A DNA stretch of 64,000 nucleotides from Benincasa hispida (taxonomy: Eukaryota > Streptophyta > Magnoliopsida > Cucurbitales > Cucurbitaceae), in assembly GCF_009727055.1 (NCBI RefSeq), contig NC_052351.1, positions 3,660,471 through 3,724,470 on the forward strand, in the 5' to 3' direction. The notes under the pieces are model-generated. The model was not told where the DNA came from. It worked only from the letters and a program-made list of their open reading frames with translations, and made no database searches. Position 1 is the stretch's first letter, and every line of letters begins with the position of its first letter. A program made the position numbers and the translations under genes. Shown here one piece after another: positions 45,558 through 57,269 of this stretch.

Positions 45558-45833
45558 CCTTGAAGCCTCACAAGCGACTCGAAACTTAAACAAATACAAA
45601 CTTGAATGCAAATTATTGCCCAAAAACGCAGGGGCCCTTACAATACAATTTTGTAAATTAAACAGAAAGCCATAAAATGAGAATTCTATCCCGAAACATC
45701 CATCAATAATTCATCCACAAACATTTATCACATAAACCCAATGCAGATTATAAAACCCACCAGTACTGTAAATGAATTCAATACAAGAATGGAATTTGGA
45801 ATCAGAAACCAACAACCTGACTCTGATACCAAT
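45558..45833 (-). other. Copia G leader and primer-binding site
   Basis: The minus strand starts ATTGGTATCAGAGTCAGG at 45833, the tRNA-Met-type primer-binding site used by most plant Copia elements, and continues as non-coding leader to the nested insertion. Short frames here are incidental. Confidence 0.75.
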
Positions 45834-47276
45834 TGAAGAAAACTCGACAATAGGAGATCCTTGAGCGGAAGAATATCGTCAAAATTCCAATAATTATTGA
45901 ATATAAAATTTACAATAAACATACAAATAGATATGCATTCAAGGTTAAATTACATCATGTTTTTACAAAGGAACTAGGTTTCAAAAAACCCTCACCTTCG
46001 AAGAATCTTTCTTCAAGTAATTCCTCATACTAGCCACAAACAGAACTCCTTCTTCGTGGATCTCCTTCTTCAAGCACGAACACTAAATGTTGAGAACCCT
46101 CTGTATTCTCTTTTGGGATTAAGAGATTCAAGTAGGAATTGTGTGCTTTTCTTAAATCCTTGGAAGAGGGAAGAAGAAGGAAAGGATGAAAGGGAAGATT
46201 TCTCAGAGAACTTTTCCCTGTGTGAATTGTTGGAAGAAGATGATTCTCTGCAACCCACTTGAAACTCACGTTAGTTATTGAGAGAATATGGGGAGGGAGT
46301 TATAACTCCTTCCCTTTTATTAATTTCAAATAAATTAATAAAATAAAATATATAATAACTACTTTATTACATATATACTATATGTCATATCAAATATAAC
46401 ATATAGCCTATAGTTTTATATTGCATCAAATACAACATAAATTATAGATTTTATTCTCTCTGATCTATACATGGATTTTAATATAAATCACATTTATATT
46501 AAACCCATTTATATGAATCTCATCCATATAAATCTTAACCATATAAATGATATTTGGATCATATCCAAATATTTTAGTTCCTCTCAATATATATCATATT
46601 TATATTCAATTACATGAATCTCATTCATATAATTGGTATTTGAATCATATTCAAATTTATCTCAATTTTATCGAATACATTTAATTAATTATATCATATA
46701 TAATTAAATCCCTCAATTAATTTGAACACTTCAAATTAATCCAAAGATTAAATCCCTGTTGAGCTACAGCGGGGACCTTATGAACCTATATATTGAAGCT
46801 CCAACGGAACTCAGATAAATAATTAAACTCTTTAATTAAATTACCCAACATCCGTTAGATGTCGGTCACTCCACTAAAGACCGACAGCTGCACTCTTCGC
46901 ACTATAGATAAATTTTTGTGTCCTTTAGATATAACCAATCAACAGTGTGATGACCCTTCACAAATTACTCTTAAGTATAGCTGGGCCAAAACACCGTTTT
47001 CTCCCTGTAGTTACATCTAACTCCTTAAGTACCACTGATTCCTCTAATGAACAATAAGTCATAATCTCACTATGACCAAGTCCTCTCGGACCAGGAGAGG
47101 GTATGGCCACTATGTTTAAGACCCTGAATCAGCCTTTAAGGGAAAAATTTATGTACTTGCTCCTACATCGGGGAATGAGTGAATTCCGTCTTGTGTAGCT
47201 AAGCTCTCTGCTCCCTAGTCAGACGAATCCCCAAAATGGTAGGCTTGTTAAGTTGGCAATCTGGACTTGAATCAAG
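45834..47276 (-). repeat. 5' LTR of Copia G, start truncated
   Basis: Left edge TGAAGAAAACTCG is the LTR end beside the primer-binding site. Close to 35481-37770 in base order, without the MITE and without the N-duplication. It stops near 47276, where plus-oriented LTR-B begins; roughly 500 bp of the LTR start are lost. Confidence 0.82.
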
Positions 47277-48544
47277 ACTTTGAATCCTGCAAGATGGAAT
47301 TCGCTCCTACCCATTTTGGGGTTAGCAGATAGATTGTTCTCTTAAGTCCTGATGCCAAGTCTTGAACAATCGGGGCCCTACCTTCTCATAATAGAGAAGG
47401 ACATGATTCATAAGTAGTATTATGAATCAATTGTTCATTAGAGGGTCAACGGGAACTTAAGGAACAAGACGAATTTATAGGGGTAAAATGGTAATTTTGA
47501 TCCAGCTATAATTACGAACGACCTATAAAGGATCGACTTACTAATTATGGTTTACATGGACAGAAATATATCTACAGTGAGGAGAGAGCAACTATCGAGC
47601 TATAGTGGTGTGCCTTGATAGTTAACGAATATTAATTAATTCGATTAAAAAGTTTAACGAATAAATTACAATCATTGGAGCTCATGATCTGTAGGTCCAT
47701 TAGGTCCCTCTACTACCTCTTAAATTGGAATAATAACTTGAGTATTGATGTATGAAATTAGGGTTATTATTTTGAAATGTTCAAATTCAATTTTAGGGTT
47801 TTCAATTGATTGTATATTATACGATTAAAAACGTTTAATTTAATTGAAATTAAACGAAATTGAAAAATCAATTAATATTTAAATTATGATTTAAATATGA
47901 AATTGATCTATATTGGTGAAATTGGTGTTTTATTAATTTAATATTAAGATATTAATTAATATTCTTTTAATTAAAAAGTTTAATTAAAAATTAAAATTAG
48001 TTTATTTAACTTAATTATTTTTTAATTAATTATATAAAACTAATTTAAAAGTAAAATATGGGAAAAATCCATTAACTTCATTTTAATGGTTTTTCACCAA
48101 AATCCAATAGAATTTTGCAATAATCACCAAGTAGGTGGTACCATCCATACAACCCTATTGGTTTGCATGATTTTTATGTATATATATAGAAGCTCCATGC
48201 AGAAATATTAGGGATTAATCTGAGTTTACTTATTGAAGTGAAAAAAACGGAAAACCCTACTCAACCCTCACTAGTTTATCCTCAATTTAGCTTGATCTAA
48301 GTGTTTCCACCACACATTCCTATTTGAGCATAATGGAAAAGATCTTGGTGGTGGTCTTCTTAAAGATTCAAGCTCAATCTTGGTGAAATTCTATTGAATT
48401 TGTGGAAGAGATCTTCAAAGGTAATATATGTTTCAAACCTTCTTATGAAGTTCATATGAATAACATGTTTAAAACTCAAATTAAGTGTAGTTTAAGTGCT
48501 TATTGATTCTGAAGTCTTCCGTTGCATATTATATTACTCCATCA
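47277..48544 (+). mobile_element. LTR-B fragment, 5'-truncated
   Basis: From 'GCAAGATGGAATTCGCTC' onward it follows the order of LTR-B at 53740-54878 and 57053-57269 and ends CTCCATCA at 48544, like the TTCCATCA end there. GACTT follows (48545-48549), which would be its target duplication in the Gypsy I LTR. The matching left copy was lost with the 441 bp missing from that LTR. Confidence 0.75.
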
Positions 48545-49373
48545 GACTTAAGTATTTCATTACTTATTAGTTCAAAGAGCATGCGTTAGAAATGATACTT
48601 ATTAGCAAAAATGTTGAAGCACATGATTTATGATGTTATGCTTTCAAAGTATGAGTTTTATGATAAATGTTAGAACCCGATATTGAAGGACAATGTGAAG
48701 GTATCTAAGCAGTAGTACCTAAGGTATGACGGTACTTAGTAATAACCACATGCATGTAGGTAGATTCGACGTTGGTTGTGTTGAGAGCACTCCACACCAA
48801 CTAAGGTTTAATGTTAAGGGATTGAGCAAAAAGGTTCTCTCTCAACTTAAAAACTATGGCAAGCTATGTTTTAAGTTATGTTATGATGAAAGTTTTAAGT
48901 ATGAGTTTTCTTGGTAAACTTTAGTTTTAAAGCATGTTGTTTATGTTTTATTAGTCACTCACTAGGCTAATAGCTCACTCGTTTAAATGTTTTTCCTCTC
49001 ACAGGTAGTGGTCATCTCCCCAGAGGATAATTGTACTACTGCTCTACCACTTAAATACATAGTTAAAGAAAAGTCTAGGTGTTTTCCTTGCAATTAACTG
49101 TACACGTGTGTTGCATATTAAGGACTAGTTTTGAGGGTGGGATCCACTAAACCTTGTTTCCATATATATATTATGAGTATGCTGTGTATGGAGCCCTGAG
49201 GTTGTTTCAAATGTTTTAAGTTCCACTAGCTCTTGAAAGTTTAAATATTATTCCAGGGTTTCCTAAGTAGGTTAAATAGGTTAGTTAGGTAGTATGTGCC
49301 ATAAAAGGTTTGGTAACTGTTGCTATCACTTTCTCCTCTGGGTTAAGAGTTTAATCTAAAAAGGGGTATGACA
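48545..49373 (+). repeat. Gypsy I 5' LTR, last part
   Basis: Colinear with 62765-63577 (ACTTAAGTATTTCATTACTTATTAG, CACATGCATGTAGGTA, CTCACAGGTAGTGGTCATCTCC and so on). Ends GGGGTATGACA two bases before the primer-binding site. Confidence 0.9.
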
Positions 49374-49375
49374 AG

Positions 49376-49388
49376 TTGGTATCAGAGC
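49376..49388 (+). other. Primer-binding site of Gypsy I
   Basis: TTGGTATCAGAGC, complementary to the 3' end of initiator tRNA-Met, two bases downstream of the LTR end. Fixes plus orientation. Confidence 0.9.
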
Positions 49389-49479
49389 ACAAGGTTTTGG
49401 GGCAAGGAAAGAGAGTTCATGCATTAGTATAAGTCCTTATTGTGAGTCCATAACATGTGTACTTCATAACTAGGGAAGA

Positions 49480-50279
49480 ATGCCAAGAAGAAGTGGCAGG
49501 CGGAGCAAGCAGATGGCAGATGGGGATCCTGACCCTACCGTTAGAAATCCTAACAATAGAAGGGATCCAAATTTGAGTAGAAGGAAAGGTAAAGATCCAG
49601 TAATTCAGGAAACGACTTCAAAATGTGAGTCGATTACACTGCAGACGGCAGCAGATCCTCGGTTAGAGAAAAGAGTGTTTGACATGATCGTCCAGAGGAT
49701 GGCGGCAAATGTGGGGTCCGTGCAGGCAGACCCAAAAAAAAAGTATAACATTGAGAGGCTCAAAGCCTTAGGTGCGACGACATTTGAAAATAGCCTAGTA
49801 GATGTTGATCAAAGGCAACGAAGAAAAAAAGAACAACAGAGGGTTTCAGCAGAATCGAGAGGTAAGAGTTTTGGGCCTCCATTCTTTAGAAGATCAACTA
49901 TGAAAAGACAGAAAGTTATGAGCCAGTAGAGAGTGAGCGAGAAAAGATCGAGACCTACAGCTGGTCTAGTTAATAGTTCAGGGTTTGGACATGCTAGCGA
50001 GCCAGTAGCTAGTACAGGTAAGAAACCCTTATGTGTGAACTGTGGTAAGCGTCATCGAGGGACATATTACAGTGGGAAAAATGTCTGTTTCTAGTGCGAA
50101 CATACTGATCATTTTAAAAGGGAATGTCTACAGTTAGTTTGTGAACTCAGGTAGAGCAAAGGATGAATTCTCAAACAGTATATCAGTCAAAGGCAACTAG
50201 AGCCAGAGGTGAGGGTTCCAGTGAAGCTAAGCAGAAAGGGGTAGCAGGATGGCCCCAGCAATAGGGTAGAGTTTATGCG
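49480..50279 (+). pseudogene. Gypsy I gag relic with core deletion
   Basis: ATG at 49480 (MPRRSGRRSKQMADGDPDP) opens 149 codons to 49929. The N-terminal part reaches YNIERLKALGATTFENSLVD and then jumps into a basic tail (RKKEQQRVSAESRGKSFGPP), so the Retrotrans_gag capsid domain normally between them appears deleted. After the stop, the zinc-knuckle region reads VNCGKRHRG and CF*CEHTDHFKREC (about 50086-50130), with a TAG inside the CCHC motif. Gag of this type usually exceeds 300 residues before protease. Confidence 0.75.
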
Positions 50280-50668
50280 GTGACTCACAAAGAAGTGGAG
50301 GAGGCGCCATATGTTGTGATTGGTAAAGTAACTTTATGTAACCAGTTTGCTTATGTGTTATTAGATCTTAGTGCTACGCATTCATTTGTATCAAGCATGT
50401 TTGCATTACATATAGATAGATTACATGAAAGCATGCTTGAGGATTTATTTATTTCTACGCCTGTTGGAGATGTTCTAATAGTGCATGAGTACTATAAGAA
50501 CTATGAGATAGTCATTAGGAGTCAGAGTTTATGGATCGATCTGATTCCATTAGAGTTACTTGAGTTTGATGTTATTTTAGTCATGGATTTCCTGAGTAAG
50601 TATCATGCCTCTTTAGATTTCTTTAAGAGAGAAGTAGTACTTAATAGGCCATGAGAGCAAAAATTATT
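50280..50668 (+). pseudogene. Gypsy I protease relic
   Basis: Open from 50280 to 50654: APYVVIGKVTLCNQFAYVLLDLSATHSFVSS ... FDVILVMDFLSKYHASLDFFKREVVLNRP. The catalytic DSG of chromoviral proteases is DLS here, so the enzyme would be inactive even without the stop. It leads into EQKLLFV and is then cut by a solo LTR at 50674. Confidence 0.85.
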
Positions 50669-50673
50669 GTTTG

Positions 50674-52559
50674 TGTAGGGTTGATGCCCTAAAAGTCTCA
50701 TGTTCTGTAGTTTGTAAACTGTTTGTACGAACGCTTGTGTTGTATAATATATGATATTTACTTCACATCTTGTTTTTGCTCAGTTGTATGTTTTTTGTGC
50801 TTTAACACAAACCAATAAACATAAAATCCCTGGTTATCTATATGTAACTTAAGCATAAATATGGTGACATACAAGTGGATCATGTCTTGAGTGATAACCA
50901 AAACGGTCTGTAGTATATGGATATAAGAGGGAAACCTTATCCTGGTAACGCTACGGATGCGGCCCGCTAAAATGGTCTTGTGATATAACACCGTTCATGA
51001 CAGAGACTTCATTTCACTAGGATGACCATAGGTAACATGACTTCAATCCTGAGTGAGTTGGGAACTTCTGCCATTGAGGGCGGTCCTTTGACTTATATGG
51101 GTGCGAGTGGTCAGGTTATCAATTCAAACCTACCATTTTGGAGATTCATCTGATTTGGGAGCTGGAAACTCAGCTACATAAGAAGGAATTCACTCCTTCC
51201 CCGAAGCATGGGTAAGTAGATAGATAGCTCCCTTAAGGGCTGATTCCAGGGCTTGAACGAATGTGGCGCCACATACCTTCTCTTGGTCTGAGAGGTGTTC
51301 ACACATAGTTGGACTATGTTGTATTGTTCATTAGAAAGAATCGGTGGTACTTAAGGAATGAGATGTAACTACAGGGAAAAAATGGTAAAGGTGACCGGTT
51401 GAACTTACGACCATCTATGAAGGGTCATCGTACTCATGAATGGTTATATCCGATGAACACATAAATATATCTGTGGTAAGAAGAGTTCAGCTGTTGATCT
51501 TAGTGGAAATGCCTGACAGTTAACGGATAGTGGATCTCATGGCTCAAGAGTTTAGTCAGCTATTCACGTACCATTGGAGTTTCGAGCCACAGGTCCATTA
51601 GGTCCCCTGGGTAGCTTGGATAAAGTCAATAATCAGTGTTTCGGTCAATTTGAAATGTTCAAATTGACAAGAGGGAGTTCAATTATATATGATATAATTG
51701 ACTAAATGTATAAGATATATTAATTATAGAGAAAATTAGATATAAATATGATTTATATCAAGTAGAGGAGAAATTACTATAGTAGGTATGTGATATCAAA
51801 CTATAGGGTAAGAATATAATATGATTATATTCATTAATTATTAAATTGGTTAATTATGAGATAATTGGCCGTTTTATTCTCTTCAATCGTGCATTATTGG
51901 GAGCAGCCGCATTTGGTTATGGTAACCGATGAATAAAATGAAAATTATTTTCATTTGGCAAAAGGTTTGGAAAATCCGCAATCAGTGTGAAAACGTAAAC
52001 GATCGCCTAGTTTGAGAGCCTATACGAAAGTTGCTCATCGTCTAAACGATCGCACGACGTTTCCTAAACAATCGCTTAGCTTTCCTAAACGATCGAATGA
52101 TCGTCTACCTTTTATTAAAGGATCGTTTAGTAAAACTTACATGATCGTGTAGCTTCATCTAAACGATAAGCACCTTTCCTATACGATAGCTCTTTCTCTC
52201 CCATTTGCTTATCGTCTACACGATCTGTCTTTTCTCCTACCTCTACCAAATTCACCAAAGGCCACACTTTGGATTCTCACTCCGAGAATACCAAGCGCGA
52301 TAGAATTCACGTAGAGGTTTTTTCGCTGCTTCTGATTTCGATGTTTGAAAAGAGTCTTTAACTGGTATGAGAACTATTTCCCTTGTGTTTTATTTTTCGA
52401 AACATGTCGTTAATTAGTGTTAATTTTCATAACTATCTGTTAGAATGTATGTGTATATTTCGGTCACGATGAAATCAAAAATATCCGAACATGCTCATGG
52501 ATGCTCTTCGATAAGAGTTCATTCAGTTTGTAGGAAGTAAAAAAAACATCTCCCTAATA
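50674..52559 (+). mobile_element. Solo LTR-A in Gypsy I pol
   Basis: TGTAGGGTTGATGCCC at the start and CTCCCTAATA at the end, flanked by GTTTG at 50669-50673 and 52560-52564. Removing it and one GTTTG rejoins the Gypsy frame ...KLLFV with LISAVKARKLL. 1886 bp. An array of CGATCG words lies at 51997-52225. No internal Copia sequence is present. Confidence 0.93.
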
Positions 52560-53114
52560 GTTTGATATCAGCAGTGAAAGCTAGGAAACTGTTGAGCAAA
52601 GGGTGTGTTGCCTATTTGGCACATGTGATTGTTCTACAGGATAACAGGTTGAAACCTGAAGACATACCAGTAGTGCAGGAGTTCCTTGATGTATTCCCTG
52701 AAGAGTTGTTAGGATCGCCACCTAACAGGGAAGTCGAGTTTACTATCAACCTAATTCCAGGTACAGCACCTATTTCATAGGCATCATACAAGAAGGCACC
52801 AGCTGAGTTGAAAGAGCTGAAGGTACAGTTACAGGAATTAGTTGATAAGGGGTATGTTAGACCCAGTGTTTCACCCTAGGGAGCGTTGGTCTTATTTGTA
52901 AAGAAGAAAGATGGTACCCTCAGGTTGTGTATAGATTATAGATAGTTAAATAAAGTGATGATCGGGAATAAATATCCTTTACCTCGTATAAATGATCTCT
53001 TTGATCAGTTAAAGGGAGCTACGGTGTTCTCTAAGATAGACTTGAGACCGGGATACAATCAGTTGAAGGTAAAAGAAGCAGATGTTCCAAAGACTACTTT
53101 CAGGACCAGGTATG
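52560..53114 (+). pseudogene. Gypsy I reverse transcriptase, first part
   Basis: LISAVKARKLLSKGCVAYLAHV leads into the RT N-terminus: [101 protein letters not shown]. Three TAG stops interrupt it, at about 52778, 52877 and 52940. It is cut after FRTRY by solo LTR-B at 53115 and resumes at 57270. Confidence 0.9.
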
Positions 53115-54878
53115 TGTTGGGTTGTATATCCTAAAACTCACAGTTTGTAAGTTAAACATATTCTATTATCAATAAAGATGTTATTGACGTTTATTCAATA
53201 AAACTATTATTGAATATGTGAATTGCACTTATAAAGACTAAATCCAATAAACTAAAGATTCATGGCTATTATTTGAATACATGAACTTTATGTGGAGACA
53301 TAAGAGTGGATCAAGTTCAGTAATAGCCAAAATAGTATATAGTATACGAATAAGGTTGGGCACCTTATTCTTGTAACACTATCGGATGCAGCCCACTCTG
53401 TAGTTGTTACAATTTGTTCTAAAGTGCTACAAACGAAGTGATCCTAACTCGTTCATGTATTGACATAAGGAATGAAGGTGTCCTATGCAATGAGTTTGCA
53501 TAAGATCGAACCAAGAATTAAGTCATTCTTACTTTATAACGTTGTTTACTATTTAAGACTGACTATTTCAAAGCGATGACCAAGGTTACTTGACCTTAAT
53601 CGTGAACTAACTATGAACTTCTATTTATTTAGAATTATCCTTAGATTTGCATAAGTGAGGGTTGGCTCAACAGCACCGGCTCAATAAGCCTCCTATTTCA
53701 AGGTAAGATCGGGTAGAAAACTAAGGAATTAGGGTGCAAGACGGAATTCACTCATACCCACTTTTAAGGATCGTAGAGAGGTTGTTCCTTAGGTGCTAAC
53801 TTCGGGTCTTGAACAAGCGGCTCCACCCTCTCATAGGCCTGAGAAGGACTCGGTCTAGTGATTGGATCACAAACCAATTATTCATTAGACGATCAGTGGG
53901 GTTTAAGAAGCAAGATGTAATCTTGGGGGTAAACAGCTTTTGACTCAGTCGTTATTACGAACAACTTGTGAAGGGTTAACTTATTAATCATGGTTATCTC
54001 GAGTGGATATAATATATCTACAGTGAGGGGGATGCCACTACTGGGCTTTAGTGAAGTGACTCGATAGTTAACGAATGGTGGTTAATTAGGTTAAAGAGTT
54101 TAGCCAGTTAATCACGAATCGTTTGAGTCCATGATCTGTAGGTCCATGAGGTCCCCTACTAGCTCATATCGGACTAAACCTTAGAACGATGTGACGAACG
54201 AATTTTAAGTGTTCAAATTTGGTTTTTGGAGCAAAGCATTAAATCTATACGATATATTTACCCTAATGTTTAATTGTGAATTACACATAAAGAAAGAGAA
54301 AATAAGAGATATTTAAATAAGATTTAAATACCAAGATTATGAATAGGGATTCATATAAATTGGGATTAGTATTGAATTTAATATTAAATTTAATTAATTA
54401 TTTAATATTAATTTAATTTTAAAATTGATTATTAGAATTAATTTTGAAATTAAATGGAATTAGTCAAAATTGCATTAAAAGTCAATTTGTTGACTAAGCT
54501 AGAATTGCAATAAAAGTCAAATTTGTTGACTTTGGACTTTGAAAGTCAAACTTTGACCAAGTTAGTGGAAAGATCCAACATTTGTGAGTGGAAAATACCA
54601 ACTTTTGCATAGCTAAGTGTTGTCTTCATTTGAAGACACTAGACCCACTAAATCCCACTTTTAGTTAGTGGATTTTTTAGTTTCAAATTCTCATTAAACT
54701 CAAAGTTGCATGTTTTGCATATAATGGTCTTTTAAAAAGAGTGTTTAATGAATTTTAACTCTTCTTGGCCAAGTGGAAATTGATGAGGTTATTGATAATC
54801 TCATGAGTTGTTTTCCCTCAAAGACTTAACCTTATCCTCTCCAAATTAGTCACTTACCGGATCCTATCATCTCGTTCT

Positions 54879-57052
54879 TGTTGGAATTGGTGTCCTAATT
54901 CTCCCGCAGTCTCGTAGTTTGTAAACATTGTACACATTGTTATGAATAAAATAAGATTTATTTTATTTTGCATTTACTCATATCCAATAAACAAAGCTCC
55001 ATGGTTATTGTCTGTAAACTTAAGCATGTATATGAGATATATAAGTGAATCATGCCTTAAGTGATAACCTAAAAAGGTCTGTAGTATAAGGATTAAAGAG
55101 GGATACATGATCCTTGTGACACTATATAAGTGAATCATACCTTAAGTGATAACCTAAAAAGGTCTGTAGTATAAGGATTAAGGAGGGATACATGATCCTT
55201 GTGACACTATGGATACGGCCCGCTTTGTAGAGGATTACAAGTGTTTTGAACTACTACAGATGGTTGATCCTGACCATTCATGTGGAGACATGCGAGCGGG
55301 GGTGTCCCATACAAAGAGTTTGTATAAGACCGGACCATGAGATGAATAGTCTCTTTATATAATGTCATTGATACTTGAGACTTATATCTCACCTAAACGA
55401 CCATAGGTGACATGACCTTAATCCTGAGTGTTTTGAGAACTCCTACAATTGACGGCGGTTCTTTGATTAGTATGGGTGAGAGTGGCCAGATTGCCAACTC
55501 AACAAGCCCACCTTTTTGGGGATTTGTCTAATTTGGGAGCTGGGAACTCGGTTACACAAGAGGAAATTCACTCTTTTCCCAAAGTAAGGGTAAGTAGATA
55601 GATTGCCCCCTTAAGCGCTGATTCCGTGTCTTTAACATAGTGACCATAGCCTCACTTTGGAAGAGAGAACTCAGTCATAGTAGGACTATGACTTATGTTC
55701 ATTAGAGGGATCAGTGGTACTTAAGGAGTTAGATGTAATTACAGGGGCATAACGTAAATTGGCCCAGTTGTACTTACCTGTGAAGGGTTATCGCATTTTT
55801 TATTGGTTGATATGGACACAAAATATATCTATAGTAAGAAGAGTGCAGTTGTCGATCTTTAGTAGAATGTCCGGCATTTAACGGATGCTGGATCCCGTTA
55901 CTAAAGAGTTTAGTCAGTTATTCACGTATCATTGGAGCTTCAAGCTACAGGTCCATAAGGACCCCTTGATAGCTCAATGGATTCAAGTTGAGAATCAGTT
56001 CTTGGGGTTGATTTGAAATGTTCAAATTGACTAGAGGAAATTCAATTATATATGATATAATTGGTGTGATGTATGAGATACATCAAGTGGAGGATTAATG
56101 TAAATATGATTTACATTAAGTACCTTAAAATAGAAAAAGAAGTATGGTTTATATGTTTCATGAGATGAAATATTAAAACTATAGGTTATAAATATAATAT
56201 GGTAAGTTGGTTATCATATTTATTTATAATAATATTAATTATTTGATAATTATTTCTTTCTCTCTAATAACCAATTGAGTGGGAGGTTATTAGTGGTTTT
56301 ATGGTAACCGTGAGATAAAAGGAAAAATGTTTTCCTAAAATTAGTAGTTACTCAATTCGAAAAAGAAACTTATGGCATTGCTATCAAGTGAAAGTGTTTC
56401 ACTAAATGATAGCTATTAGAGAGACTAAACGAATGTCGAGTGTTACTATACGATAGTTCACTCAGCTGGTCGTAGCTAAATGATCGGAAGGCATTGTCTA
56501 TATGATAGGCTGCCATCTTCTACACGATTGAGCACACGTCTATACGATAGACTATGTCATCTCCCACTTGCTCAATCGTCTACACGATTATTGTTCCTCC
56601 AATCTCTTCCTCTAACCAAGTCCATACAGAGCCCACAACTCCTGGATTCTCACACCGAGAATACCAAGGTAACCATTGTGGTGGTGTCCTCACTCAACTC
56701 GATTGAGTACGAGGTTTTAGAGGTCGTTCGTTGGGTTCGCGACTTTTGGTTGTTCGTGTTGTTCGTGTGGTGTTTGCTGTTGATCGTGTTGTTGCACCGA
56801 TCGTTGTGTTCGAGCATTCGTGTATTGTTGTCTTGGACGCTTAGAGAGTGATCAAGGGAGATTGAAGAATGGTTCTTCAAAGGTATGTATACTCTTTCCC
56901 TTGATCTTATCTTGTTAGCATGTTGTAATTCTAGTTGTTGCATGACCAGTTAGTTTCCGTTTTGTGACTGTAATTGTGTATGTTCAGTTTCGAATGAAAT
57001 TTGGAACGATTCTTCCGCTGCTCATGGAAATCTTCGTGTCTGATTTCCTTCA
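54879..57052 (+). mobile_element. Solo LTR-A nested in LTR-B
   Basis: Starts TGTTGGAATTGGTGTCC, ends TTTCCTTCA, flanked by GTTCT at 54874-54878 and 57053-57057. 2174 bp, including an 85-bp tandem duplication. Third level of nesting: target DNA, Gypsy I, LTR-B, LTR-A. Confidence 0.93.
55041..55210 (+). repeat. 85-bp tandem duplication in LTR-A
   Basis: 55041-55125 and 55126-55210 are nearly identical, with two differences seen by eye. Contains CCTTAAGTGATAACC and GGATACATGATCCTTG. Absent from other LTR-A copies in the window. Confidence 0.9.
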
Positions 57053-57269
57053 GTTCTAATGTCGAAGAATAGTCGGGAAGACTCTAGTGGTGGTCTATGA
57101 ACCATTCTTGAGGAGATTGGAGCTAATTTGGAGAAGATTCAAAGTCTACAAAGGTTGTATTCTTTTCCCCCTTTTATTTGTTTCAATTGCATGCTTATCT
57201 TTGTAACTAACCTAATTAAAGTACTTTAGATCTGTTTTTTTTTTCGTTATGCATGTGTTCGTTCCATCA

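Larger units (their letters stand above)
35481..47276 (-). mobile_element. Copia G, minus strand, with nested LTR pair
   Basis: The left LTR (35481-37770) and right LTR (45834-47276) share unusually similar 3' ends (AGATCCTTGAGCGGAAG, ATTATTGAATATAAAATTTACA) and are therefore the LTR pair. The primer-binding site (ATTGGTATCAGAG on the minus strand) lies at 45821-45833 and a purine tract near 37771-37786. Gag, PR, IN, RT and RNase H relics read right to left from 41608 to 37880, the Ty1/copia order. The leader is split by a back-to-back LTR-A pair (42132-45557). The right LTR is truncated, so the TGGAC duplication expected from 35476-35480 cannot be confirmed. Confidence 0.8.
53115..57269 (+). 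mobile_element. Solo LTR-B in Gypsy I RT, carrying a nested LTR-A
   Basis: Starts TGTTGGGTTGTATATCC, ends GTTCCATCA, flanked by GTATG at 53110-53114 and 57270-57274. Without the nested LTR-A and its duplication it is 1976 bp. Shares core blocks with LTR-A in the same order but with clear divergence. No internal coding region is present. Confidence 0.93.
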
